Position numbers and translations under genes: made by a program. Of a DNA stretch of 64,000 nt, positions 42,989 to 52,193 are shown piece by piece. Source of the DNA: CAVXTT01 sp963764685. GTDB lineage: Bacteria; Bacteroidota; Ignavibacteria; Ignavibacteriales; Ignavibacteriaceae. Position 1 is the first letter of the stretch. The number at the start of each line of letters is the position of its first letter. Under the pieces are notes generated by a model. The model was given only the letters and a program-made list of their open reading frames with translations. It had not been told where the DNA came from and made no database searches. The DNA lies in NCBI GenBank assembly GCA_963764685.1, contig CAVXTT010000021.1:321099-385098 (forward strand). Reading direction: 5' to 3'.

Positions 42989-43282
42989 TTATTTCGAGGG
43001 TAAAACTGAGTCTTTGGCTGCTTTAGCAATTCTGAATTTTAGAACTCTCTTAGCAGGTATAACCATAGTTTCGCCGGTGGCAGGATTTCTTCCCATTCTT
43101 TTCTTGCGGTTAACAACAACGAGTTTGCCTAACCCGGGAAGAACAAAAGATTTTTTAGCTTCCTTGTAAGCCAGTGTTACAAGTTCATCAAGAAATTGAC
43201 CGGCAAGCTTCTTAGTCGTTTTGGTTTTTGCTGCAAGATGAGTAAGAACTTCTGCTTTGGTCAATGGTTTATTGTTTGCCAT
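42989..43282 (-). CDS. HU-family DNA-binding protein
   Basis: The 97-residue protein has the HU/IHF fold: LTKAEVLTHLAAKT, FVLPGLGKLVVVNRKKRMGR and the DNA-contacting arm RNPATGETMVIPAKR with Pro at the tip. It bends and compacts DNA as a dimer. The short Lys-rich N-terminus and C-terminus are usual. A GGCGT leader precedes the ATG, no operon partner is visible, and a strong terminator follows. Confidence 0.95.
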   Translation of the reverse strand: MANNKPLTKAEVLTHLAAKTKTTKKLAGQFLDELVTLAYKEAKKSFVLPGLGKLVVVNRKKRMGRNPATGETMVIPAKRVLKFRIAKAAKDSVLPSK

Positions 43283-43489
43283 AGTCTACGCCTCTTTATA
43301 ATGTTTGGTAATTTCGATGTAAATATCAAAAATTTTTACTCATAATACAAACAATGTATCAAATTATTTTTTTTGCCATCCCCCCGGGGGGTTCTATTTA
43401 CAGGGGTTGGAATACATCCTGACTGATGGTCTTTGTAGCTTATTATTGATTTATTTATTTTCTTAATGATTTATTTGAAATTTTCCCCA

Positions 43490-45448
43490 ATGATAAAGTT
43501 CCTGCTCGTCCTTATTCTTTTCATTACTGCATCATCATATCCGCAGGTCTCTGATTCATTATTGAATGCCAAAGATACTTCAGCTGTTATAAAGCAGGAC
43601 ACTATTCTTGTAACCGATACAACCAAAGTATACGACAGCACTGCAGTAATTAAACCCATAAAAGCCGATACCCTTCATCCCATAAATCAAAGGACATCAT
43701 ACACCGGCAGCTCTTTTATCGGTAAAAAAGTATTAAAGAACCTGTACAGCGCTTATGAAGGGTACTCTCTGCAGGAATCGGAAAATATATTTATAAGGGA
43801 TTATGCCTTCCTGGGTTACCCCGATGAGATATTCTACTATGGGACAAACAGTGTTAACCTGCTTGAGGATGGGCTTTCAGTAAATACCATGTTCGGATAT
43901 GTAAATTCAAATCATATTGCCCTTGAGTCTGTCGATTCAATTGAATTTATTCCTGCTGTCCGGGGATTTCTGTACGGTCAGTCATTTAGTCAGACCTCGA
44001 TAAATTTTGTTACCTACGATTTTGTATCGCAAAGTCCTTATACAAGAGTAAGATATTACGAGGGGCTTGAACGGGAAGGACTTGTGAGCGGAACTGTCAA
44101 TTTCCTTCTTTTTAACAAAATGAATTTATATGCAGATATTACCAACAGGTCTTCCGATCCCAGGTATTTTAATACTGATCTGAGCAGCTGGCAGGGAAAG
44201 GTTAAAGCAAAATATTTCTTTTCGGATAAGTACAACCTGCTTGCGTCGTATAATTTTAATCATTTCTTCTCCGGCTTTAACGGCGGTGTTGATATCGACA
44301 GTATTGCTTCGGCAACAAGCAGCATAGGAAGTGTTCTTTATGATGAAATACTTGCACCGGTAGTTTACAGAACAAGACAACTGGAAGATAAACAGCATCT
44401 GTTCAGGTTAAGGTTCCTTGCGCTGCCTGCACGGGGGTTCTTTACTGATTTTAATTTATACTACAGCTTCTCCCACCTGCGGCTCTTTGCAAATGAAGAT
44501 TTCACTGCATCGGATTTTGCTTATAAATCTAAATCATTCGGAGCTTATATTGATCAAAGATATACCAGGGGACCGCTAACACTGGAACTGAGAGGAGATT
44601 ACAATCATTCCAATCTTCTTATAAATCTGTATGAGCCTGAAAATCCCATAAGTAATAAGGATTATAATGCCTTATCCTTATCGGCTGCCGGATACCTGAG
44701 TATTTTAGATTCACTTGTTATTCCATCTGTCTTCTATCGTTACGGTAATACAAAAATTACTGAGACTGACAATCAGCACGGTGCAGGGGCGGACATTTTC
44801 ATACGCCCTCTGAATTTTCTGACCTTCTATACCGGTTATTCCTTCTTCGATAATTTATTCAGTGATCAGACCGGAACAACTTTTCAGGCTGGCGCATCCG
44901 GTCAGTTTGGTCTGTTTAAATTAAAGGGGGAATATTACACGAGAAATAACTTCCGGAGAGCCCTGTATTTCGGGGGAAGTGAAAATATTTACGGACTCCT
45001 CAATAACTACCCGGTGGAAGTAAACCATTCCGGAATAGATGCCTCTGCTGAATTAAGGGTCTGGGGCTTTTTCCTTTCTTCAACAATAAATTATCCTTTC
45101 CTTTCCGACAGTAAAGAGGTTACAGGATTACCGGAATTAATTTCCCGTACAGGGTTTTATTTCTGGGACTATTTATTTTCAGGGAGTCTCGACTTGAAGA
45201 CAGGATTCACATTCACATACTGGGGCGAACAATTCCTTAGTAATGAACATTCCAGAACAGATTATTCCCCCTATTATGTACCTGAAGCATATAGAATTGA
45301 TTTTACATTTTCAGGAGAGATTGAAAAAGCGGCTATATTATTTTTTACCTGGGAGAATATAACCGACAATCAATTTTATATTACGCCTTTCTACCCGATG
45401 CCTTTTTCAGGTTTCAAGTTTGGAGTGTCCTGGGAACTATTCAATTAG
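43490..45448 (+). CDS. Outer-membrane porin-like or TonB-receptor-like barrel
   Basis: About 652 residues from ATG 43490, which gives a signal peptide (MIKFLLVLILFITASSYP). After a Thr/Asp-rich linker (about 20-70), a plug-like region is followed by a barrel with many Tyr/Phe-rich strands (FLTFYTGYSFFDNLFS, GFKFGVSWELF) ending in a C-terminal aromatic Phe-Asn. The start of the ordered region has EIFYYGTNSVNLLEDGLSVN and SVDSIEFIPAVRGFLYG, which recall TonB plug motifs (DGxxV, IEVxRGxxxxxYG), but no TonB box is visible. Ignavibacterial putative porins are similar. Substrate unknown. The DUF885 gene follows after 7 bases. Confidence 0.75.
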   Translation: MIKFLLVLILFITASSYPQVSDSLLNAKDTSAVIKQDTILVTDTTKVYDSTAVIKPIKADTLHPINQRTSYTGSSFIGKKVLKNLYSAYEGYSLQESENIFIRDYAFLGYPDEIFYYGTNSVNLLEDGLSVNTMFGYVNSNHIALESVDSIEFIPAVRGFLYGQSFSQTSINFVTYDFVSQSPYTRVRYYEGLEREGLVSGTVNFLLFNKMNLYADITNRSSDPRYFNTDLSSWQGKVKAKYFFSDKYNLLASYNFNHFFSGFNGGVDIDSIASATSSIGSVLYDEILAPVVYRTRQLEDKQHLFRLRFLALPARGFFTDFNLYYSFSHLRLFANEDFTASDFAYKSKSFGAYIDQRYTRGPLTLELRGDYNHSNLLINLYEPENPISNKDYNALSLSAAGYLSILDSLVIPSVFYRYGNTKITETDNQHGAGADIFIRPLNFLTFYTGYSFFDNLFSDQTGTTFQAGASGQFGLFKLKGEYYTRNNFRRALYFGGSENIYGLLNNYPVEVNHSGIDASAELRVWGFFLSSTINYPFLSDSKEVTGLPELISRTGFYFWDYLFSGSLDLKTGFTFTYWGEQFLSNEHSRTDYSPYYVPEAYRIDFTFSGEIEKAAILFFTWENITDNQFYITPFYPMPFSGFKFGVSWELFN

Positions 45449-45455
45449 GAGCATA

Positions 45456-46782
45456 ATGAAATTTGTTTATCTGACAGTTGTTATTTTATCTTTATTAATT
45501 TTTTCCTGCACAAAGGAAAACACAACACCATCAAACGAACTGGATAATAAAATGAACAGCATTGCCGAATCTTATGTTAAGCTTATTCTGAATATCGGGT
45601 TATATGATCCTGATTATGTTGACGCCTATTATGGTCCCGCGGAATGGAAACCCGCAGCCGCAGATGGTACGGGAGATAGTGTAATATTCAGCGGATTATA
45701 TTCTAAGGCAGATACACTTCTTGATGAACTTGAATCATTGTCTTCTTTTAAAGCAGATGAACTTCAGACACTCAGGTTCAGGTATTTATACAAACAGATC
45801 CTTTCTGCAAAAGCACGGATATTTATGCTGGCGGAAGGACATTTTTCGTTTGATGAGGAAACCAGGGCGTTGTATGATGTTTCTGCTCCTCATCACGATT
45901 CTTCATTTTTTATGACACAGATTGATGAGCTGGATAAAATACTACCGGGCAAAGGAGATGTTCAGAAGCGTTTGGAGAAATTCAGGAATGATTTTATTAT
46001 TCCGGTTGATAAACTTGATGAGGTATTCCAGGCAGCTATTAATCGAATGCCGTAAACGGACATTGAATCATATTAAACTTCCCCCGGATGAGAACTTCAA
46101 GGTGGAATATGTCAGCGGCAAGCCGTGGTCTGCATATAACTGGTATAAAGGCAGCAGTTACAGCGTTATACAGGTTAATACCGGATTACCGATATATATT
46201 GACCGTGCTGTAGATCTTGCAGCCCACGAAGGTTATCCGGGTCATCACGTTTATAATGTGCTCCTGGAACATAATATGGTAAAAAGGAATAAATGGATGG
46301 AGTTCAGCGTTTATCCTTTATTCAGTCCGCAGTCGCTGATTGCCGAAGGGACTGCAAACTTCGGAATAAATATGGCTTTCCCGGGAGACTCGAGAATTGC
46401 ATTCGAAAGGGATGTGCTGTTCCCTATTGCAGGGCTCGATACGTCATTGACTGATGATTTTTATTTGGTCCTGGAGATCACCGGAAAACTGGAGTATGCT
46501 TTTAACGAAGCCGCCAGAAATTATCTGGACGGGAAATTCACAAGAGATCAGGCAATTGAATGGATGATGAAATACGGACTGCGTACAAAGGAACGGGCGG
46601 AACAGAATATACGTTTTATAGAAAAATACAGGAGCTATGTCATTAATTATAACCTGGGACAGGATATTGTGAAGAACTATATAGAAAAGAAAGCCGGCAC
46701 GGAAGATAGTGAAATGAGATGGCGTGTATTTGAGAAAATAATATCAACCCCACAAACCCCTTCGGGACTACAGGAGGAATAG
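45456..46782 (+). pseudogene. DUF885-family putative metallopeptidase, frameshifted
   Basis: The first frame starts at ATG 45456 with a lipoprotein signal (VVILSLLIFSC) and NSIAESYVKLILNIGLYDPD, typical of the DUF885 N-terminus. It breaks near 46046: the sequence AATCGAATGCC would continue as INECRKRTLNHIKLPP if one base were removed, and that frame stays open to 46782. The downstream part carries the family active site AAHEGYPGHHVYN (HExxxH-like) and IAEGTANFGI. The two pieces together give a full-length protein of about 440 residues. One +1 base in an otherwise intact gene suggests a recent mutation or assembly error. Confidence 0.85.
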
Positions 46783-46784
46783 CA

Positions 46785-47849
46785 ATGAAGTTCGAGGCTG
46801 ATAAAACAGTAAAGTTTTTCGTCTCAGTAATCGGTATAGCAGTAATTGCATTTGTTTTAAGAGAGCTGAGCAGCATTTTCATTCCGCTCATCATAGCCTA
46901 CTTTTTATTTTTCGTGTTCTCCCCTATCAATCATTTTTTCAAGAAGTGGAAAATCCCCCTGTTCTTAATTACCATTCTGGATCTTGCATTTATTTTATTC
47001 GCCGTCTGGATTATTTCAGCTTTTCTGATAGATACATTTTCCCGGTTCGGCGAAAGCCTCCCTGAATATGCCGAAAAGCTGAACAGGCTGGTTTCATCCG
47101 CAGCAGTATCCCTAAGAATTGATGATCCCTACTTAAAAAACTTTTCTATCCAGAATGCGATCGGCAATATTGATTATAAATCATATGCCGGGGGGATTTT
47201 CTCTTCTACTTTTTCATTACTGGGAAGCGTCCTGTTTATTGTGTTTTTCTTTGTATTTGTTTTATCCGGGCACGAAACAATATACCAGGCTCTCAAAAGA
47301 AGATTCCCGGTTCAAAATGATAATCCGCCTGATAAACCTTCTGAAGGTGAAGGAAGAGTAACAGAAACTTTTAACAAGATCACTGCTCAGATCCAGAAAT
47401 ATATTATCAGCAAATTTTTAATTAACCTTGCTGCAGGGTTTACAGGCTATGTTGTGCTGGGATGGATAGGATTGGATTTCCCCTTAATATGGGGTGTGTT
47501 TATTTTTCTTTTTAACTTCATTCCCGCAATAGGAAGTGCGATAGCCCTTGTACTGCCGGTACTGATGGCACTGGTACAGTATGAGTCGACCGGCATACCC
47601 ATACTGATCCTGATCGTAATTATCCTTATGCAATCTGTCTTTTTTAATGTTATCGAACCTATGGTCATCGGCAGAAGATTAAACTTAAATCCCCTTCTTA
47701 TTCTGATTTCAGTTTTAGTCTGGGGATATATCTGGGGTATTATTGGTATGCTTCTGGCTGTACCCCTTACTGCTATAATTAATATTGTAATCTCAAATTC
47801 AGACTCAAAGAATATGAATTTCTTAGCTGATCTGATGAGCCAGGACTGA
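46785..47849 (+). CDS. AI-2E/PerM-family transport protein
   Basis: The 354-residue protein has about eight membrane helices and PerM/AI-2E family features: ELSSIFIPLIIAYFLFFVFSP near the start, TAQIQKYIISKFLINLAAGF, GLDFPLIWGVFIFLFNFIP in the middle, and NVIEPMVIGRRLNLNPLLIL near the C-terminus. It starts 2 bases after the DUF885 frame, with AGGAGG before ATG 46785, so the two are coupled. Members export AI-2 or act as cation/proton antiporters; substrate uncertain. Cytoplasmic-membrane location. Confidence 0.9.
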   Translation: MKFEADKTVKFFVSVIGIAVIAFVLRELSSIFIPLIIAYFLFFVFSPINHFFKKWKIPLFLITILDLAFILFAVWIISAFLIDTFSRFGESLPEYAEKLNRLVSSAAVSLRIDDPYLKNFSIQNAIGNIDYKSYAGGIFSSTFSLLGSVLFIVFFFVFVLSGHETIYQALKRRFPVQNDNPPDKPSEGEGRVTETFNKITAQIQKYIISKFLINLAAGFTGYVVLGWIGLDFPLIWGVFIFLFNFIPAIGSAIALVLPVLMALVQYESTGIPILILIVIILMQSVFFNVIEPMVIGRRLNLNPLLILISVLVWGYIWGIIGMLLAVPLTAIINIVISNSDSKNMNFLADLMSQD

Positions 47850-47932
47850 GAGTCCTTTGGGTAAATGTGATTTTAATTATATTATTACATAACTGCATTA
47901 AGCATATTTATTTCTAACAAAACGGGAAAATA

Positions 47933-48439
47933 ATGAGACAATATTACATCGCTTTCGCTTTACTTATGGCTGTATTATGTACAGGAGAAATAAAGGCGCA
48001 ATCTCCCCAGGGAGAGGATTTCGGATTTGGAATAATACTTGGCGAGCCGACAGGAGCAACATTGAAGTTCTGGACTCAGCGCAGTAATGCATTCGTTGTG
48101 GATGTTGGTGCATCCTATTTCGGAAGCCCCAGGATCGGCGTTGATTATCTATGGCACTTTGATGCCTTTAAGTCGGATATCGCATACCTGTATGCCGGAC
48201 CTGGTGCAGCCATAGGATTCGGAGAAAGTAACGGATTCTGGTACAAAGACCATGGTGATAAATATTTTTATAAGACTGAAGGTGAAATAGGATTGGGTGT
48301 CCGCGGAGTTTTTGGCGTAAATGTTATTCCAAGAGATACTCCTATCGAAACATTTTTTGAAATAGGTGTATTGATAGGACTGGCGCCTGATTTTGGATCT
48401 TCAATAGATGCGGCAATAGGTATAAGATTTTACCCGTAG
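47933..48439 (+). CDS. Secreted beta-rich protein, possibly outer membrane
   Basis: The 168-residue protein has a signal peptide (YYIAFALLMAVLCTGEIKA) and a compact set of amphipathic strands with Gly/Phe-rich signature (FGFGIILGEPTGATLKFWT, GVDYLWHFDAFK, FFEIGVLIGLAP, AAIGIRFYP) that fits a small outer-membrane beta-barrel; the last residue after FY is Pro. The GEPTGxTxKFW start occurs in an uncharacterised group of Bacteroidota/Chlorobi outer-membrane proteins. Function unknown. It precedes a coupled-looking plasmid-stabilisation-like gene by 32 bases. Confidence 0.7.
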   Translation: MRQYYIAFALLMAVLCTGEIKAQSPQGEDFGFGIILGEPTGATLKFWTQRSNAFVVDVGASYFGSPRIGVDYLWHFDAFKSDIAYLYAGPGAAIGFGESNGFWYKDHGDKYFYKTEGEIGLGVRGVFGVNVIPRDTPIETFFEIGVLIGLAPDFGSSIDAAIGIRFYP

Positions 48440-48471
48440 AGAATTTATTAAAAAAAATGAAAGGATATGCT

Positions 48472-48765
48472 ATGCCGAGAAGCTGGAGTGATAAAGACGA
48501 AAGACAATATGAACATATTAAGGATAGTGCAAAGAAAAAAGGTCGTTCTCCCGGACGGGCAAAACAAATAGCCGCAAGAACAGTAAACAAGCAGCGGCGT
48601 GAAGAGCATCGCACTCCTAATAAAACAACACAGGGAACTGGTAATCCCAATAAAGGTTATGAAGACAGGACTAAAACTGAGCTTTATAATATTGCCAAAA
48701 AGAAGAATATTTCCGGCAGAAGTAAAATGTCCAAACCGGAACTTATAAAAGCCTTAAAGAAGTAG
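48472..48765 (+). CDS. DUF7218/Rho-N-terminal-domain protein
   Basis: From ATG 48472, chosen for the AAAGGA ahead of it, the product reads MPRSWSDKDERQYEHIKDSA ... GRAKQIAARTVNKQRR, the short lysine/arginine-rich domain found in proteins annotated as plasmid-stabilisation-like (DUF7218), and ends in a Rho-N-like SAP fold (YNIAKKKNISGRSKMSKPEL). About 97 residues, cytoplasmic, basic. It probably binds nucleic acid. No toxin or antitoxin partner is adjacent. A terminator follows. Confidence 0.8.
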   Translation: MPRSWSDKDERQYEHIKDSAKKKGRSPGRAKQIAARTVNKQRREEHRTPNKTTQGTGNPNKGYEDRTKTELYNIAKKKNISGRSKMSKPELIKALKK

Positions 48766-48772
48766 TATTCAG

Positions 48773-48799
48773 GCACTTTAGCTGATAAAGCTAAAGTGC
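48773..48799. terminator. Rho-independent terminator
   Basis: GCACTTTAGC-TGATAAA-GCTAAAGTGC followed by TTATTTTTTTT, between the DUF7218 gene and the convergent matrixin gene. Confidence 0.85.
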
Positions 48800-48808
48800 T
48801 TATTTTTT

Positions 48809-49567
48809 TTATTTCCAGGTGTATTTATACTTATAGGCAAGGTCAATTACTGATCTGACAGCCTCCTTATCCCCCTTTGAAAGTTCATCATAATTCATTT
48901 TAGAGCTGGATTCCGGATCGATATACGGGTACATCAGATCAGCTGAATTATTGCTGTGCCCTAATCCTAAAGCGTGTCCCATTTCGTGAACAATGGTTGC
49001 CTTGATCTCGCCGTCGGTTAAAAGTTCATCACCATACTTCAGCAGGCTTATTTCCACATTGGAGATCTGGATTCGCCTGTCAGGACCTAACTCATAATCA
49101 GTAAGTCCCAGGAAATTTATATCATACTTATCCATCAGGTTTTCTTCAAAATGTATAATTATATCAGCTTTTGTAGGGGTGTTTACAAAGCTGTACTTTA
49201 TCCTGGGGTCTGCCTGCTGCCATACTTTTAAGGCGTAATCTATATAATCCCGGAAAACATCCTTATAATTTTTTGATTCACATTCCCATATATATACCTT
49301 GAGCGGGAAGTTATCGGGTATCCAGTGTTTCCCGTTCCATAGCGATGTTCCTGACCCGTCTATCTTAAAATAGTTAACAGTATTTTTTCTGTTTATCCTG
49401 TAATAATCAGCTTCGCTTTTCCCGGATGATTTCTTATCCCGGTTTATGTATTCATACTTCGGTTTATCGGGAGCAACTCTGGAGTGCTGCGAATAATTAA
49501 AGCTGCCCTGGGTGAGAAAAACAAATACTAATAAAATCACTAAAATATTCTGTTGAAATCTTTTCAT
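48809..49567 (-). CDS. Matrixin-type (M10A) secreted metalloprotease
   Basis: From ATG 49567 (GAGG ahead of it) the 252-residue protein has a signal peptide (ILVILLVFVFLTQGSFNYS) and the catalytic domain with HEMGHALGLGHS (H194, H198, H204, E195) and Met-turn DLMYP, plus zinc-site support in ADIIIHFEEN and the WxxxxxIKYSF loop. The metzincin motif HExxHxxGxxH identifies a zinc endopeptidase of the matrixin type. It probably cleaves extracellular or envelope proteins. No pro-peptide cysteine switch is evident. Confidence 0.9.
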   Translation of the reverse strand: MKRFQQNILVILLVFVFLTQGSFNYSQHSRVAPDKPKYEYINRDKKSSGKSEADYYRINRKNTVNYFKIDGSGTSLWNGKHWIPDNFPLKVYIWECESKNYKDVFRDYIDYALKVWQQADPRIKYSFVNTPTKADIIIHFEENLMDKYDINFLGLTDYELGPDRRIQISNVEISLLKYGDELLTDGEIKATIVHEMGHALGLGHSNNSADLMYPYIDPESSSKMNYDELSKGDKEAVRSVIDLAYKYKYTWK

Positions 49568-49699
49568 CTTAACCTCAATCATAAAATCTTGCGATAAATT
49601 TCAATTCCCACTCTTATTTAAACAATAAGGTTCTCATATTCAATCAAAAAATATGGTCAGCATCAAAACACAGACGGTAATTTATTCTGTTTCACATCT

Positions 49700-49729
49700 T
49701 TTGTTTGTTTCCATATAAATTTAACTTTG
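49700..49729 (+). promoter_or_regulatory. Bacteroidota-like promoter candidate
   Basis: TTTG at 49700-49703 and TAACTTTG at 49722-49729 match the -33 TTTG and -7 TAnnTTTG elements described in Bacteroidota, with an 18-base gap. The second element covers the TTG that would start the glycosyltransferase frame, so translation would start downstream, for instance at TTG 49751. Confidence 0.4.
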
Positions 49730-51208
49730 CGTATTAAATCGGAACTCTTTTTGATAAATGTATATCTCCCCTGGTCGGCAGGGGCCGACACTGAAATTCT
49801 CATAAATGACCTGAAAGCTCATCCTCTCGTGAGTCAGGTATATTTTCTATCCGACAAACAACCCCCGGATAAATCAGCATATGTTAACTGCAGCAATCTG
49901 CATTCTTCGGCTGGACATAGAAATATAGCCGCTACAGCCGACAGTAAGTATACCCTTCTTCTTATTAAGGATCCGGTGCCTGTGCTCCTTGCCAATACTC
50001 TTCAGAGATTTTTGTCTGCAGCAGAGCAGACAGGTGCATCAATACTTTATTCCGATTTTTATGAAAAAGAGAGAAATGAACTTAAACTTCATTCCTTATT
50101 ACAGTATCAGTTGGGGAGTATCCGGGACAATTTTGATTTCGGCTCCTTTCTTTTTTTCAGAAGTGATGATTATACCGCCGCTGTCAAATCGATGGATAAC
50201 AGGGAATTTGCAGCACTGTACGAGATCAGGCTTGCTGTATCACGAAGATCATCTGTATTTAAGATCCCTGAGCCTCTTTACATAATTTCTAAAGAAATAC
50301 AATTTCAGCAGAAGGAACAGTTCAGCTACCTGGATCCCGCAAACAGACAGGTACAGCTTGAAATGGAAGCCGCTGCAACGAAGCACCTTAAAAAGATCTA
50401 TGCCCATCTTACCGGGCGATATAAAAAGGTTAATGCCTTTAAAGAATCCTTTGAAACTGAAGTCTCAGTTATTATCCCCGTTAGAAACAGGGTCGAAACA
50501 ATTGAAGATGCCGTTAATTCTGTATTCCTGCAAAAGACTGATTTCTCCTTTAACCTTATAGTTGTGGATAATCATTCAACAGACGCCACAGGGAAACGAC
50601 TAAAGAGACTTGCAACAAAGTACCTCAATCTGCATACTATAATCCCTGAAGAATATTATCTTAATATCGGGGGATGCTGGAATAAAGCTGTAAACAGTAC
50701 CTACTGCGGCAGGTTTGCCGTACAGCTTGACAGTGATGATATGTATTCTTCCGCCGAAACACTGCAGAAGATCTATAATAAATTCAAAGAAGATGATTAT
50801 GCTATGGTGATAGGCTCATACCTGTTATCTGATTTTGACCTGAAGGAAATACCGCCGGGCATTATAGATCATAAAGAATGGACAGATGATAACGGCAGAA
50901 ATAATGCTATAAGGATAAACGGACTGGGCGCACCGCGTGCTTATTTTACCCCGCTTATCCGCAGTATAGGATTTCCCGATGTCAGCTACGGAGAAGACTA
51001 TGCCGCAGTACTTGCCATAACCAGGGAGTATAAGATCGGCCGTATCTATGAACCCCTTTACATCTGCAGAAGATGGGAAGGAAATACCGACGCAGGTCTT
51101 TCAACAGAGCAAATGAACAGGAATAATTTCTATAAAGATACTGTCCGCACGATGGAGATCCTTGCCCGCCAGCAGATGAAGATGAGCATAAAGCTTGAAA
51201 AAGATTGA
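49727..51208 (+). CDS. Glycosyltransferase family 2 protein with extra N-terminal domain
   Basis: The open frame gives 493 residues. The C-terminal two-thirds is a GT2 (GT-A) domain: VSVIIPVRNRVETIEDAVNS, IVVDNHSTDATGK, metal-site FAVQLDSDDMY and GYGEDY-like YGEDYAAVLA. The first 220 residues form another, degenerate-looking domain (YLPWSAGADTEILINDL, NTLQRFLSAAEQTGAS). No in-frame ATG precedes the GT2 part, so the start must be a TTG (49727 or 49751). A Bacteroidota-type promoter (see 49700-49729) overlaps the first TTG, favouring 49751. It overlaps the DUF4922 gene by 14 bases, indicating one operon. Soluble cytoplasmic protein. Confidence 0.85.
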   Translation: MRIKSELFLINVYLPWSAGADTEILINDLKAHPLVSQVYFLSDKQPPDKSAYVNCSNLHSSAGHRNIAATADSKYTLLLIKDPVPVLLANTLQRFLSAAEQTGASILYSDFYEKERNELKLHSLLQYQLGSIRDNFDFGSFLFFRSDDYTAAVKSMDNREFAALYEIRLAVSRRSSVFKIPEPLYIISKEIQFQQKEQFSYLDPANRQVQLEMEAAATKHLKKIYAHLTGRYKKVNAFKESFETEVSVIIPVRNRVETIEDAVNSVFLQKTDFSFNLIVVDNHSTDATGKRLKRLATKYLNLHTIIPEEYYLNIGGCWNKAVNSTYCGRFAVQLDSDDMYSSAETLQKIYNKFKEDDYAMVIGSYLLSDFDLKEIPPGIIDHKEWTDDNGRNNAIRINGLGAPRAYFTPLIRSIGFPDVSYGEDYAAVLAITREYKIGRIYEPLYICRRWEGNTDAGLSTEQMNRNNFYKDTVRTMEILARQQMKMSIKLEKD

Positions 51209-52193
51209 AGCTGTTCTTTTAACTGATGAAAATATTTCCACTCTCCTGGCTGAAGACAATCTTATTGGAGCAGCAAAGTATTTATTCAGACAGCAGCTGA
51301 AGGACCGCAGTGATATACGGGAGCGGTATAATAAGCTTTCTGATGTTCTGATTAAAAGGTTTAAGCTGAATGATCAATCGATCGAGCTTCATTTTAATCC
51401 CGGCAGAATAACTTCTACATCAGCAAGGACAGATACCGAATCAATAGCCTCACGTGAATGTTTTCTTTGCTTCAATAATCTGCCACCAGAACAAAAAGGA
51501 ATATTATACGGCAATTATATCCTGCTTGTTAACCCCTTTCCCATTTTCCCACAGCACTTTACCATAGCGCATAAAACTCATAAGCCTCAAAGGATTCTGG
51601 ATTCTTTGGATGAACTGCTCCTTCTATCTGAAAAGCTGTCCGATTATCTGACAATTTTCTATAACGGACCTGAATCCGGTGCCTCTGCTCCCGACCATTT
51701 ACATTTTCAGGCTGGTACAAAAGGCTGCCTCCCATTGGAAAGGGAAATCTCTGGTATGGCAATTCTGAAAGGAGAAGTCTTGTATAAAGGGCTTTCAGCA
51801 ATTGATGATGGGTACCGTAAGATAATTTTGATAACCGGAAATAATGCCGGTGAGATAAATAACAGCTTCAGAAAATTTCTAAATGTATACAGCGGATATT
51901 CAGCAGGCAGGATAGAACCTCTTTTGAACATACTTGTTGTATATGATAAAGGTGAATGGAAAGTAATTATTTTCTTAAGGGAAAAACACAGGCCGGAAGT
52001 ATTTTATTCAAAAGGGGAAGATAATTTCCTGGTTAGTCCTGCTGCAGCAGACCTTAGCGGTGTAATAATTACTCCCCTTAGAAAAGATTTTGACAGAGCA
52101 GATGAAGGACTGATGCAGGGTATAATAAAAGAAGTCAGTCTTGAAGGTAAGAAATTCGACGAGCTAAAGGATCAGCTTAGAACCCGATCCTGA
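51195..52193 (+). CDS. DUF4922 protein, HIT/GalT-superfamily phosphorylase-like
   Basis: The 332-residue protein starts at TTG 51195, inside the end of the GT2 gene. Motifs include ASRECFLCFNNLPPEQKG with a Cys pair, NPFPIFPQHFTIAHKTHKPQ, and APDHLHFQAGTKGCLPLE with the HxHxQ nucleotidyl-transfer motif of the HIT/GalT superfamily, in the order seen in VTC2-like GDP-hexose phosphorylases. So it should transfer or phosphorolyse a nucleotide-sugar or related substrate in the cytoplasm. In Bacteroidota DUF4922 genes often pair with a GT2 gene, as here. Exact substrate unknown. Confidence 0.85.
   Translation: MKKIEAVLLTDENISTLLAEDNLIGAAKYLFRQQLKDRSDIRERYNKLSDVLIKRFKLNDQSIELHFNPGRITSTSARTDTESIASRECFLCFNNLPPEQKGILYGNYILLVNPFPIFPQHFTIAHKTHKPQRILDSLDELLLLSEKLSDYLTIFYNGPESGASAPDHLHFQAGTKGCLPLEREISGMAILKGEVLYKGLSAIDDGYRKIILITGNNAGEINNSFRKFLNVYSGYSAGRIEPLLNILVVYDKGEWKVIIFLREKHRPEVFYSKGEDNFLVSPAAADLSGVIITPLRKDFDRADEGLMQGIIKEVSLEGKKFDELKDQLRTRS

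Noticed and set aside
43376..43395. GC-only CCCCCCGGGGGG word upstream of the barrel gene
   Set aside because: It is a short simple palindrome without T-tract or conserved partner; not enough to call a regulatory site.
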